Below, piece by piece: positions 8,926 to 18,207 of a DNA stretch of 64,000 bases. The DNA lies in assembly GCA_020852275.1 (NCBI GenBank), contig JADZBE010000007.1:310001-374000 (forward strand), given 5' to 3'. The DNA comes from Phycisphaerales bacterium (GTDB taxonomy: Bacteria; Planctomycetota; Phycisphaerae; UBA1845). Every line of letters starts with the position of its first letter. Positions within the stretch are counted from its first letter, which is position 1. The translations under genes and the position numbers were made by a program. The notes below the pieces were generated by a model, which saw nothing but the letters and a program-made list of their open reading frames with translations, had not been told where the DNA came from and searched no databases.

Positions 8926-11681
8926 CCGACGTTTTGCAGGATTCCCCTTCCACAACTGAGGGCTTGGAATCATCTTCCGACACCCCCAAATCCCCCCGCA
9001 AGCGGGGACGCCGCGGCGGGCGAAAAACCGCCCGGGCGCGGGAGGCGGCCTCCGCCGTTCCGGCGGCCAAGGCGCCGGCGAAGGAGGAGAAAGGTGCTGC
9101 GGCCGCGGCATCCGAGACTCCTGCCGGCGAGTCTGCCGGGAAACGGCGTCGCCGCCGGGGCAAGTCCCCGCGCGGGGAGCAGACGGGCGAGACTCCGGCG
9201 CGGCGAGAGGACGCGGGAAAGCCCCTCGATGGCGGTGCCGCGGGGGATCGCCCGGCGAACCATCAACCTCCGCCCGGAGCATCCCGCAGCGCCGGCTCCC
9301 CGCCGCCCGGCAGGGAGCTTCCCCAGGCCGCGCATTCGGCCACGCCCGCGAAGTCCAACGACGAGTTCGATGCATTCGGCGCCGGGCTTCTCTTTGAAGA
9401 ACCGGCATTCGCTGTGCCCGTCGGTGCGCGGAGGGATGAGCGTCCGGCGCCCTCGGCGGCCGTTGAACCGAGCCGTGACCGCGACGAAACTCCTCAGGAT
9501 TCGCATGCGGACTCGGAGCCAGGCGGACGCCGAAAGCCCCGTCGCCGCAGCATGAGAGGAGGTCGCGCGGGCAGGGAAGGGGTACCCGAAAGGTCGGCCC
9601 CCCCTGAGCAGACCGAATCCCCCAAGCGGCCCGCCACGCCTGAGCGGACCGCGTCGCGCTCTCAGCAAGGTCCGGATCAGCGGCGCGACTCATCGCGCCG
9701 CAGGCCTCCGCGCGGGCGTGGGCGGGATCGCGACGAGCACGATTGGGCCGAGGAAGAAGTCGTCATCGTTCCCCATGAAGTTTCTGCAGAGGGCGATGCT
9801 CCCGAATGGCTCGATGAGGCCGCTGAAGGCTCGGAGCAGGAAGGCGTCGATCTGGTCGAGCCGCGCGGGGCGACGCCGGCCCGTACGGGGGAGGCGCCGG
9901 GTGAGATGCCGGGAGACGACCGGGGCAAGCCGCGCCGACGCCGTCGGCGCCGTGGCGGCCGGTCCGCCGAGGGTGAAGCGGCGCAGCCGGAAGGTCGGGC
10001 GGGCGCTGCCGCGGCGGCGGTTGACGACGAACTGGAAGATGAATTGATCGAGGCGCCGCTCGAGGAGGAGATCCCGATCGCGCAGCTTCGCGCCACGGGT
10101 CCCGGCGAGCGCGAGATGCTCATCAACGTCTCCGAGTCGGAGGAATGCCGCATCGCCGTACTGCATCAAGGGCGGCTCGAGGAGATTTTCATCGAGCGGC
10201 AAAGCGCGCTGTCCTACGTCGGAAACGTGTATAAGGGGCGCGTGACCAACGTCGAGGCCAGCATTCAGGCCGCGTTTGTGGATTTCGGTCTGCCGAAGAA
10301 CGGGTTCCTGCACATCTCCGACGTGCACAAGAAGTACTTTCCCGGCTCGGACAAGACAAATGAAGACGTGGGTCGCAAGATCGCCAAGCGCGACCGGCCG
10401 TTCATTCAGAAGTGCCTGCGACGGGGGCAGGAAATCATCGTTCAGGTCATCAAGGAGGGGATCGGCACCAAGGGTCCGACGGTCTCGACGTATCTGTCCA
10501 TTCCGGGCCGGTTCCTGGTGATGATGCCGGGGATGAGCAAGCTCGGCGTGTCGCGCAAGATCGAAGACGAAGACGCGCGGCGAGACATGCGCAAGGTGCT
10601 GGAGGAGCTGTCGCTGCCGGACGGCATCGGGTTCATCCTGCGCACGGCCGGTCTGGGGCAGAACAAGCGGGAGCTGCAACGCGACCTGAACTACCTGACG
10701 CGGCTGTGGAAGACGATCGTGGATCGGGAAGGGCGCAACGCCTCTCCGGCGGAGCTGTACCGCGAGCAGGACCTGGTGATCCGCACGATGCGCGACGTGT
10801 ACTCGTCGGACTTCCGCCGCGTGGTGGTGGACGACGTGGAGACGGCGCGGCGCATCCGGGAGTTTCTACGGATTGCCATGCCCCGCGCGCAGCACCGGGT
10901 CGAGCTGTACAACGAGCGGGAGCCGATGTTCCACAAGTTCGGAATCGAGCGCGAGATCGCCATGCTCAATTCGCGCAAGATCCCGTTGCGGTCCGGCGGG
11001 TCGATCGTCATCGACACCGGCGAGGCCATGACGACCATCGACGTGAACAGCGGGCGCTTCCGGCGCCCGGACAACGCGGAAGAGACGGCGCTGGCGATCA
11101 ATCTTGAGGCGGCGGACGAGATCACGCGGCAACTGAGGCTGCGCGACATCGGCGGGCTGATCGTGTGCGACTTCATCGACATGATGCAGCTTTCCAACCG
11201 CCGCAAGGTGGTTCACGCCGTGCGCGAGGGGCTGCGGGAGCACAAGGAGCGCGCCCGCGTGCTGAACATGAGCCCGTTCGGGCTGGTGGAAATCACGCGG
11301 CAGCGGCAGCGACATTCGATCGCGCGCAGCATCTTCACCGTCTGCCCGCTGTGCGACTCGACGGGCTGGGTGAAAACGCCGGAGTCCGTCGCGCTGGAGG
11401 TGGTCCGCCTCATCCGGCACCTGGCGCATCAGCCGCAGGTCCAGCGCGTGCGCTGCACGCTGCCGCCGATGGTGGCGTTCGCCGTGCTGAATCGCAAGCG
11501 CGCCGAACTGACGCGGCTGGAGACAGAGACGGGCAAGGCGCTCGAGTTCCACGGCGACGATCGGCTGCAAGGCGAGCAGATGCGGATTGAATGCGAGGAC
11601 GCGCGGGGCGTGGCGCTGAACCTGCCCGTGCTCAACGAGATGCAGGGCGGCAAGGTGTTCACGGCGCAGAGTCGCGGGTGA
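8907..11681 (+). CDS. rne: Rne/Rng family endoribonuclease
   Basis: A 924-aa RNase E/G homologue acting in mRNA decay and rRNA processing. The first 400 residues are disordered, rich in Arg, Ala, Pro, Gly and Glu, with RRRRR-type clusters that could bind RNA. The catalytic core starts near residue 402: an S1 domain with YVGNVYKGRVTNVEASIQAAF, the metal-binding Asp712 (TTIDVNSG) and Asp755 (VCDFIDM) 43 residues apart exactly as in E. coli RNase E, and a Zn-link CPLC at 813-816. Nothing follows the small domain, so the disordered arm is N-terminal, opposite to E. coli. ATG 8907 has GGAGGTG just before it. Confidence 0.92.
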   Translation: MALDDMTDVLQDSPSTTEGLESSSDTPKSPRKRGRRGGRKTARAREAASAVPAAKAPAKEEKGAAAAASETPAGESAGKRRRRRGKSPRGEQTGETPARREDAGKPLDGGAAGDRPANHQPPPGASRSAGSPPPGRELPQAAHSATPAKSNDEFDAFGAGLLFEEPAFAVPVGARRDERPAPSAAVEPSRDRDETPQDSHADSEPGGRRKPRRRSMRGGRAGREGVPERSAPPEQTESPKRPATPERTASRSQQGPDQRRDSSRRRPPRGRGRDRDEHDWAEEEVVIVPHEVSAEGDAPEWLDEAAEGSEQEGVDLVEPRGATPARTGEAPGEMPGDDRGKPRRRRRRRGGRSAEGEAAQPEGRAGAAAAAVDDELEDELIEAPLEEEIPIAQLRATGPGEREMLINVSESEECRIAVLHQGRLEEIFIERQSALSYVGNVYKGRVTNVEASIQAAFVDFGLPKNGFLHISDVHKKYFPGSDKTNEDVGRKIAKRDRPFIQKCLRRGQEIIVQVIKEGIGTKGPTVSTYLSIPGRFLVMMPGMSKLGVSRKIEDEDARRDMRKVLEELSLPDGIGFILRTAGLGQNKRELQRDLNYLTRLWKTIVDREGRNASPAELYREQDLVIRTMRDVYSSDFRRVVVDDVETARRIREFLRIAMPRAQHRVELYNEREPMFHKFGIEREIAMLNSRKIPLRSGGSIVIDTGEAMTTIDVNSGRFRRPDNAEETALAINLEAADEITRQLRLRDIGGLIVCDFIDMMQLSNRRKVVHAVREGLREHKERARVLNMSPFGLVEITRQRQRHSIARSIFTVCPLCDSTGWVKTPESVALEVVRLIRHLAHQPQVQRVRCTLPPMVAFAVLNRKRAELTRLETETGKALEFHGDDRLQGEQMRIECEDARGVALNLPVLNEMQGGKVFTAQSRG

Positions 11682-11711
11682 CGCCGGCGCATCGCGGGAG
11701 GGGCATCGCCC

Positions 11712-12950
11712 ATGGCGAAGAAGGTCGTCGTGCTTGGCTGCGGCATGATCGGCGCGACGATGGCGCGAGACCTGGCTTACGAGGGCCGGTTCGACGTTGT
11801 CGCGCTGGACGTTGATGAGCGCCATCTCGCCATGCTTGACGGCCTCCGGGGATGTTGCACGGGCCGGGCCGATCTGTCCGACGTGGCCGCGCTGAAACGC
11901 GCCGTCGCGGAAGCCGACGTGGTCGTGGGCGCGATGCCCAGCCGATTCGGCTTTCAGACGCTGCGCGCGGTGATCGAGGCGGGCAAGCCCTTCGCCGACA
12001 TTTCGTTCATGCCGGAGGACGCGCTGCAGCTTGACGCTCTCGCGCGGAAGCGCGGCGTCACCGCGGTCGTGGACTGCGGCGTGGCGCCGGGACTGGCCAA
12101 CCTTCTCATCGGTCGCAGCGCGTCGCTCATGCAGCGCGTTGATCGCGTCGCGTTCTACGTGGGTGGATTGCCAAAGGCGCGGCAGTGGCCTTACCAGTAC
12201 AAAGCGCCGTTCGCTCCGTCGGACGTGGTCGAGGAGTACACGCGACCGGTGCGCCTTCGGGAAGGCGGCAAGCTGGTGGTCAAGCCGGCGTTGTCGGAGC
12301 CGGAGCTGATGGACTTCCCGGGCGTGGGCACGCTGGAGGCCTTCAACACCGACGGGCTTCGCAGCCTTGTCACCACGATCGATGCGCCAACCATGGTTGA
12401 GAAGACGCTGCGCTACCCGGGGCACATCGAGCTGATGCGCGTCCTGCGTGAGACGGGCTTCTTCAGCAAGGAGCCGCTGACGGTCGGCGATCAGCAGGTC
12501 CGCCCGCTGGAGGTCACGTCCAAGCTGCTCTTTCCCATGTGGAAACCCGGACCCGGCGAGGCGGAGTTCACGATCCTGCGCGTCGTGGTGGAGGGCGAGC
12601 CGCGCGATGCGGGCGCGTCATCGGCGGCTCTCTTGCCCGGGGCACGCGATGGGCGGTCCAACGGACGTATTCGACACGTCTACGACCTGTATGATGAAAC
12701 GGATGCCGCCACGGGCACGTCGTCGATGGCGCGAACGACCGGGTTCCCCTGCGCGATCGTGGCCCGGATGCTGGCCACGGGGGATCTGCATCATCCCGGC
12801 GTGCGCCCGCCGGAGCTGATCGCGCCGCTGCCGGGCGTCTGCGATCACATTCTCACCGAACTGGCGCGGCGCGGGGTGTCCGTGCGTACGAACGAGGTCG
12901 CCCTGACGGACGATGGGCGCGCCTCCGCGACGCCGGCGACTCCGGTTTGA
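11712..12950 (+). CDS. Saccharopine dehydrogenase-like NAD(P) oxidoreductase
   Basis: A 412-aa enzyme of the saccharopine/lysine 6-dehydrogenase-like family (short form with N-terminal Rossmann fold). The dinucleotide motif VVLGCGMIGATMA is at residues 5-18. The conserved DCGVAPGLANLL lies near residue 118, and the C-terminal substrate domain contains FNTDGLRSLVTT and RHVYDLYD. The predicted reaction is NAD(P)-dependent amino-acid or imino-acid oxidation, probably related to lysine degradation or carboxyspermidine-type chemistry; the exact substrate is not shown. It lies 30 bp downstream of the RNase gene and just upstream of a glycosyltransferase. A 16-residue Ala/Gly/Arg segment near 300 looks like an insertion. 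Confidence 0.8.
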   Translation: MAKKVVVLGCGMIGATMARDLAYEGRFDVVALDVDERHLAMLDGLRGCCTGRADLSDVAALKRAVAEADVVVGAMPSRFGFQTLRAVIEAGKPFADISFMPEDALQLDALARKRGVTAVVDCGVAPGLANLLIGRSASLMQRVDRVAFYVGGLPKARQWPYQYKAPFAPSDVVEEYTRPVRLREGGKLVVKPALSEPELMDFPGVGTLEAFNTDGLRSLVTTIDAPTMVEKTLRYPGHIELMRVLRETGFFSKEPLTVGDQQVRPLEVTSKLLFPMWKPGPGEAEFTILRVVVEGEPRDAGASSAALLPGARDGRSNGRIRHVYDLYDETDAATGTSSMARTTGFPCAIVARMLATGDLHHPGVRPPELIAPLPGVCDHILTELARRGVSVRTNEVALTDDGRASATPATPV

Positions 12951-12983
12951 CACTCCCCGCGGCCGCTGCTGTCATGCCTCGGC

Positions 12984-14096
12984 ATGGATGTGCGCGTCCC
13001 TCATCTCGAGAGTGCGCCGGTGGACGTGGCGTTGTGCGTGGATGCGGCGGCGCTGGCGAGGCTTCGGGCGACGCTGCGGCATCTGTGCGTGGGGCTGGTG
13101 GACCATCCCGTGCGCCTGCGGCTGCTCAGCTCGACGCCGCAGATCGAGGCGCTCTCGCTGGGGCCGGTGCAGGCGATGCTGCACCCGCGGATCCGCTGGC
13201 CCGTCGCGGGGCGCAGGATCGCGAGGATCGTTGAGTTGCTTTCCGAAGAGCCGCCGGATGTCGTCCACGCCGTCTCCGCGGATTCGTATGATCTTGCGGC
13301 CGGGCTTGCCGAGGCGCTGAATGCCGAGCTGGCGCTGGATGTCTCATCGTGGGATGATTGTCGCCGCGTGGCCGCGCTGCGGGGTCGCGCCGAACCTCAC
13401 GTGATCGCCTTCAGCGCGCCGCTTGCGGACGCGCTGCGCACGCGGGCTTACGTGCCGGAGGACCGGATCGACCTGGTCCGCCCCGGCATCATGAGCGAAC
13501 CGGATGCCGTGGAGTTTGCGCCCGAGGGGCGCGTGCCGACGCTGCTGACGGTCATGCCGTTTCAGCGGGTGAACCGGCTTGAACTTCTCATTCGCGCGCT
13601 GGCGATGCTGCGCGACCGGGGGGTCGCGTTTGCCGCGTTTCTGATGGGGGAAGGACCTCGCGAGGAGTCGCTGCGGGCGCTGGTTCGCGCCAAGAATCTG
13701 CACGCGTGCGTAACGTTCGCCAACATCACGATCGGCGCGGGCGAATTGATGCAGGGCGCGGACGTGCTGGTGATGCCGGCGCCGATCGAGCATGTGTCGA
13801 TCCGCATTCTTCAGGCGATGGCGGCGGGGATGGCCGTGGTCAGCGTGCCCAGTCCCGTGAACGACTCTCTCCGTGACGGCGAGACGTGTTTCATTTCGCA
13901 GGAGGACTCGGCGACGGCGCTGGCGGCCGTTCTGGAGCGCGTCCTGAGCGACCGCGCCGGCGCTCGCCGCATCGCCGAGGGCGGTCTGCGCCATGTGCGG
14001 CAGCATCACACCGTAAGCGGCATGGCGGAGCGCACGGCGGCGACGTATGTTAAGCTGCGGTCGAAGCAGGCGGCGCCTCCATCCGGCGCTGCGTGA
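12984..14096 (+). CDS. Group 1 (GT4-like) glycosyltransferase
   Basis: A 370-aa protein with a GT-B fold layout. The C-terminal half is the recognisable part: a TLLTVMPFQRVNRLELLIRAL segment, the GEGP.EESLRALVR helix, and the nucleotide-sugar loop around PIEHVSIRILQAMAAGMAVVS, where the usual EGFG is replaced by EHVS. The N-terminal acceptor half is divergent. Donor and acceptor are unknown. It follows the dehydrogenase by 33 bp on the same strand. Confidence 0.75.
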   Translation: MDVRVPHLESAPVDVALCVDAAALARLRATLRHLCVGLVDHPVRLRLLSSTPQIEALSLGPVQAMLHPRIRWPVAGRRIARIVELLSEEPPDVVHAVSADSYDLAAGLAEALNAELALDVSSWDDCRRVAALRGRAEPHVIAFSAPLADALRTRAYVPEDRIDLVRPGIMSEPDAVEFAPEGRVPTLLTVMPFQRVNRLELLIRALAMLRDRGVAFAAFLMGEGPREESLRALVRAKNLHACVTFANITIGAGELMQGADVLVMPAPIEHVSIRILQAMAAGMAVVSVPSPVNDSLRDGETCFISQEDSATALAAVLERVLSDRAGARRIAEGGLRHVRQHHTVSGMAERTAATYVKLRSKQAAPPSGAA

Positions 14097-14123
14097 GCAG
14101 ATCGGGGAGGCCCGTCCAGGCTT

Positions 14124-17060
14124 GTGGAAGCGGCGTTCCAGAGTTCCGTGTCGCTGAAGGTGGTTCCGGCGTCGATGCCGGAGCCTGCGATCGCCGCGCG
14201 CCTGCGCGAAGCCCTGCGCGGCGACGTGCGTTTCGACCCGCTCCACCGCACCCTCTACGCCACGGACGCGAGCATCTACGAGATCGTTCCGCAGGGCGTC
14301 GTCATGCCCAAGGACGGAGAGGACGTCGTGCGCCTCGTGCGACTCTGCGCCGAGGCGGGACTGGCAATCACGCCGCGCGGAGCGGGAACGGGGCTTGCCG
14401 GCGGGGCCGTGGGCAAGGGTGTGGTTCTCGATCTGTCGCGCCACATGAATCACATCGGGCGGCTGGACCTTGAGGCGAAGACGGTCGAGGTCGAGCCGGG
14501 CGTCGTGCTCGATCAGCTCAACGCGGCGCTGGCGCCGCACGGTCTGCATTTCGCGCCGGACGTCGCCACCAGCAGCCGTGCGACGATCGGCGGGATGATC
14601 GCCAACAACTCCTGCGGCGCGCATTCAGTTTTCTACGGGCGCACGGTGGATCATGTGCTCGAACTGGACGTTGTCCTCGGCGACGGCGAGCGCGTGAAGT
14701 TCTCGCGCGGCAAGGAGGTCGAGGCGTCGACTTCACCGGATAACCGATCCGGGTCCGGCGCTTGCGGCCGGATTGTGAAGGGGCTTACCGCCATACGCGA
14801 CGCGCAACATGACGAGATCCTCCGGCGATTCCCCAAGGTCATGCGCAGCAACGGCGGGTACGGCCTGGACCGGCTGGGTCCGCCGGGGTCGCCCGTGGAT
14901 GCCACTCGCATCCTGTGCGGCAGCGAGGGTACTTTGGGGATTGTTGTCGGCGCGAAGCTGGCGCTGGTGCCGCTGCCGAAGCACAAGGCCCTGGTCGTGC
15001 TTGGGTTCGGCTCCGTTCTGGATGCCGTCGGCGCGACGCCGCGGGCGCTGGAGCATCGCCCGGCCGCGGTGGAGCTGGTGGACCGCCCGCTGCTGGATGC
15101 GACGCGAGGGCACCCGGCGTATGAGTCGAAGCGCCATTTCCTCGGAGGCGATCCGGAGGCGATCCTCGTGGTCGAGCTCTTCGGCGAGTCCGAAGCTGAA
15201 GTGGCGCAGCAGGTCGCCGCGCTCACGGCCGAATGCGGGCAAATGCCGGAGGCTCGCGCGACGGTCGAAGTGATGGACCCCATCAAGCAGCAGGACGTCT
15301 GGGCGATCCGCAAGGCCGGGCTGGGGCTGCTCATGTCCATTCCCGGCCAGGCGCAGAGCAACTCATTCGTGGAGGACACGGCGGTCGATCCGTCGCGGCT
15401 GCGCGAGTACATCGCGCGGTTCATGCGCATTCTGGAGGAGGAGGACACGCCGGGGGGGGGGTATTACGCGCACGCCAGCGTGGGCGTTATTCACGTTCGT
15501 CCCATTCTGGACCTGAAGCGCGGCGAGCACGTGGACAAGATGCGCCGCATCACGGAGCGTGTCTGCGACCTGGCGCTGGAATTCGGCGGCACACTGACGG
15601 GCGAGCACGGCGACGGCATTGTGCGCTCCGGGTTTCTGGAGCGGCTGTACGGACCCCGCATCATCGAAGCTTTCCGGCAGGTCAAGACCCTGTTTGATCC
15701 GCGCGGGCTGATGAACCCGGGAAAAATCGTCGATCCCTGGCCGATGACCGAGAATCTGCGGCACGGGCCTGCGTTTCACGAGACGCCAATCAAGACGTAT
15801 TTCGATTTCTCGCACCACGGCGGGATGGCGGGCGCGACGGGCATGTGCAGCGGCGTGGGCGAGTGCCGCAAGCTCGACGCGGGCGTGATGTGCCCTTCGT
15901 ACATGGTCACGCGCGAAGAGAAGGACTCGACGCGCGCCCGCGCCAACGCGCTGCGGTCGGCGCTGTCCAACCGGGGATTGATCCGCGACCTTGACGACGC
16001 GCGGCTTGGCGAAGCGATGGACCTGTGCCTGTCCTGCAAGGCCTGCAAGACCGAATGCCCCACGGGCGTGGACATGGCGCAGCTCAAGGCCGAGTGGCTG
16101 GCGCAGCGCGTCCTGCGCGACGGCGCCGACCGGCGGGCGCGGTTCATTGCGGAGACGCCGCGGCGATTGCGGCGGGCGTCCCGGTTTGCTCGCATCACGA
16201 ACCTGCTGACGCAAACGGGGTTCTTTCGGGGACACGTGGAGCGTGCGTACGGGCTGGACCGCCGCTTGCCGGTTCCGCGTCTCGCGCGGCACACGTTCCG
16301 GCAGTGGTGGAGCAGGCAACCGAAGCCCACGACGAGCCGTCCGCGCGGATGGGCCGTGTTCTTCGTGGATACATGGACCAACCACGTTCACCCGGAGGCG
16401 GGCATCGCGGCGGTGAAGCTGCTGGAGGCGGCGGGGTACGACGTGCTTTGCCCGGACGTCGGCTGCTGCGGGCGATCGCTCATCAGTCAGGGCCTGCTCG
16501 CCGAAGCGCGTCAGCAGGCGGAGATGGTCCTGCGGCAACTGCGCGGGTTCGCGGCGCGGCGAGTGCCCATCATCGGCATCGAGCCGAGCTGCGTGCTGAG
16601 CTTCATCGACGAGTACCCAAGCCTGATCAGCGCGCGGATGGCGCGGACCGTGGCGTCGGTCAGTACAACACTGGAGACGTTCCTCGGGCGGCTTCTTGCC
16701 GAGGAGCCGGACGCGCTGCGATTCCGCCCCGCGGCGCGCGACATCCTCTACCACGGGCATTGTCATCAGAAGGCTCTGATCGGCCTGGAATCCGTCGGAG
16801 GTTTGCTGAAGGCAGCGTTCAACGATCGGGCGCGCGTGATCCCCGCGGGGTGTTGCGGCATGGCGGGAGCGTTCGGGCACCTGAAGGAGCATTACGACGT
16901 ATCGCGAGCGATCGCGGAGGACCGCCTGCTGCCAACGGTGCGAGCGAATCCGGAGGCGGTGGTGACCGTTGCGGGATTCAGTTGCCGCCAGCAGATCGAA
17001 CATCACGCAAGGCGCCCGGTGCAGCATGTTGCCGAGGTGCTTGCGGAGGCCCTGATGTAG
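14124..17060 (+). CDS. FAD-linked oxidase / 4Fe-4S dehydrogenase fusion
   Basis: A flavoprotein fused to an iron-sulfur CCG-domain subunit, like the D-2-hydroxyglutarate or D-lactate dehydrogenases of the YdiJ/GlcD-GlcF type (978 aa from the GTG at 14124; 961 aa from ATG 14175, equally plausible). The PCMH FAD-binding domain covers about 25-290 (PRGAGTGLAGG, GGMIANNSCG), the FAD-oxidase C-terminal domain about 300-545, with HEHGD-like GEHGDGIVRSG. Two ferredoxin clusters follow: CSGVGEC...CPSY and CLSCKACKTECP. The C-terminus has two cysteine-rich CCG motifs (VGCCGRS and AGCCGMAG). It oxidises a 2-hydroxy acid and passes electrons to quinone or another carrier; the substrate cannot be told. 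A G10 run sits inside the gene at 15452. Confidence 0.88.
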   Translation: MEAAFQSSVSLKVVPASMPEPAIAARLREALRGDVRFDPLHRTLYATDASIYEIVPQGVVMPKDGEDVVRLVRLCAEAGLAITPRGAGTGLAGGAVGKGVVLDLSRHMNHIGRLDLEAKTVEVEPGVVLDQLNAALAPHGLHFAPDVATSSRATIGGMIANNSCGAHSVFYGRTVDHVLELDVVLGDGERVKFSRGKEVEASTSPDNRSGSGACGRIVKGLTAIRDAQHDEILRRFPKVMRSNGGYGLDRLGPPGSPVDATRILCGSEGTLGIVVGAKLALVPLPKHKALVVLGFGSVLDAVGATPRALEHRPAAVELVDRPLLDATRGHPAYESKRHFLGGDPEAILVVELFGESEAEVAQQVAALTAECGQMPEARATVEVMDPIKQQDVWAIRKAGLGLLMSIPGQAQSNSFVEDTAVDPSRLREYIARFMRILEEEDTPGGGYYAHASVGVIHVRPILDLKRGEHVDKMRRITERVCDLALEFGGTLTGEHGDGIVRSGFLERLYGPRIIEAFRQVKTLFDPRGLMNPGKIVDPWPMTENLRHGPAFHETPIKTYFDFSHHGGMAGATGMCSGVGECRKLDAGVMCPSYMVTREEKDSTRARANALRSALSNRGLIRDLDDARLGEAMDLCLSCKACKTECPTGVDMAQLKAEWLAQRVLRDGADRRARFIAETPRRLRRASRFARITNLLTQTGFFRGHVERAYGLDRRLPVPRLARHTFRQWWSRQPKPTTSRPRGWAVFFVDTWTNHVHPEAGIAAVKLLEAAGYDVLCPDVGCCGRSLISQGLLAEARQQAEMVLRQLRGFAARRVPIIGIEPSCVLSFIDEYPSLISARMARTVASVSTTLETFLGRLLAEEPDALRFRPAARDILYHGHCHQKALIGLESVGGLLKAAFNDRARVIPAGCCGMAGAFGHLKEHYDVSRAIAEDRLLPTVRANPEAVVTVAGFSCRQQIEHHARRPVQHVAEVLAEALM
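15452..15461 (+). repeat. G10 homopolymer inside coding sequence
   Basis: Ten consecutive G in the FAD-oxidase gene encode part of TPGGGYY. A +1 or -1 slip would truncate the protein before its Fe-S half. It could be a polymorphic site or a sequencing risk. Confidence 0.75.
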
Positions 17061-17409
17061 CGGAACCGGGCATCGCAACTCGTCGCCCGCAGGGCCGCGG
17101 GGTTCAGGTCGCACCGTCCCACGGCTGGATTGCCGCTTCGCGGGAATTACGGGCACCGGCTCTCTTCCCGCACGGTCCGCCGCAGTCCTGGGGCGGCATC
17201 CGACCCAGCACCCGACGACATCACACCCTCGTCAACGCCGAAACCCTTGCCACAGCAGCACTTGCGGTTTCACCGCGCCAGACCGCTGCGCCCGCAAGGA
17301 ATGACGGCAGCCAGAACATTGGTTGGGTACACAAGGGGAATCTCGTCGAGGCCGGGGATGGCGCCTCTTCGGGTCGGAGATGGGTTCGTCAGCAGAAAGG
17401 GGATGGGAG
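17061..17409. other. Spacer, no gene recognised
   Basis: 349 bp between the oxidase and the cupredoxin genes. Short open frames have no family character and no dispersed repeat is obvious. It should hold the cupredoxin promoter; no clear box was identified. Confidence 0.4.
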
Positions 17410-18039
17410 ATGCAAAACGGGATGAAGCGGGCCAGGGGATTTGCAGTCGCGGGGGTTGCCGTCGCAGGCGTGGCGGTCGCGATGGCGACAGCGGCCGTGA
17501 TGGCCCGCGAGATCGTGATTGTGAATCAGACGGGGGACAGCTTTGAGCCGGCGGACGTGACGATTCATCCGGGCGACAGCGTCCGCTGGATCTGGTCGAG
17601 CGGAATGCACACGGTGACGCATGGCGATCCCTGCACGCGCGATCCCAACTTTCTTTTCGACGCGCCGCTGAACGCGGACAACCCGCAGTTCGAGTTCCAG
17701 TTTCTCAGCGTCGGCGGCGTGCCGTATTTCTGCGAGCCGCATTGTTTCTTCGGCATGACCGGCACGGTCACAGTCGCCCCGCTGTGCGACGGGCGCGAGG
17801 CCATCACGTCCGCCAAATGTCGCGAGCGCAACGGCATCAACAAGATGACCGTCAAGCTCACCGGCGTTGTCGCGGACACGTTCACCGTTTCCCTGAGCAC
17901 GGGCGAGACGAAGTCGGGCACAATCGGGGATCGCGGCACGGGCAAGGCCAAGTTCAAGAACCTCGCGCCGGGACCGGGCACGGCCACCGCGCGGTACGGC
18001 TGCGGCGCTGAAGTCAGCGCCAATTACGATTGTCCGTGA
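17410..18039 (+). CDS. Secreted cupredoxin with C-terminal Cys-rich domain
   Basis: A 209-aa exported blue-copper protein. A signal peptide (hydrophobic Ala/Val run to about residue 33) precedes a plastocyanin/azurin-like domain (about 36-125): DSFEPADVTIHPGDSVRWIW, first ligand His67 in GMHTVTHG, and Cys108, His111, Met116 in CEPHCFFGM, the complete type 1 copper set with the C-x2-H-x4-M spacing of plastocyanins. The last 84 residues (Cys126 onward) are the Cys-rich domain shared with three other secreted proteins here, in the subtype with GxGKAKF. Likely role is extracytoplasmic electron transfer or copper handling. ATG 17410 is preceded by GGGGATGGGAG; ATG 17422 is an alternative. Confidence 0.82.
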   Translation: MQNGMKRARGFAVAGVAVAGVAVAMATAAVMAREIVIVNQTGDSFEPADVTIHPGDSVRWIWSSGMHTVTHGDPCTRDPNFLFDAPLNADNPQFEFQFLSVGGVPYFCEPHCFFGMTGTVTVAPLCDGREAITSAKCRERNGINKMTVKLTGVVADTFTVSLSTGETKSGTIGDRGTGKAKFKNLAPGPGTATARYGCGAEVSANYDCP

Positions 18040-18109
18040 TAGGCCAACGACGGACACGCCCCACGAACATCACGAGCGTTTGACCTCTGGGGGGCAGGGT
18101 CAAGTGGAT

Positions 18110-18139
18110 GGGGTCCATCTCGCGAACGGGATGGACCCC
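18110..18139 (+). terminator. Intrinsic-type terminator after cupredoxin gene
   Basis: Stem GGGGTCCATC / GATGGACCCC (10 bp, loop 10 nt) followed by GTCTTTGTGTT, 70 bp beyond the stop codon. Confidence 0.7.
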
Positions 18140-18207
18140 GTCTTTGTGTTCAGGGTGAGCGGCTGCAACCGCGCACGAGGGTCAGGCGTGCAGCGCCGAA
18201 GGACGCC

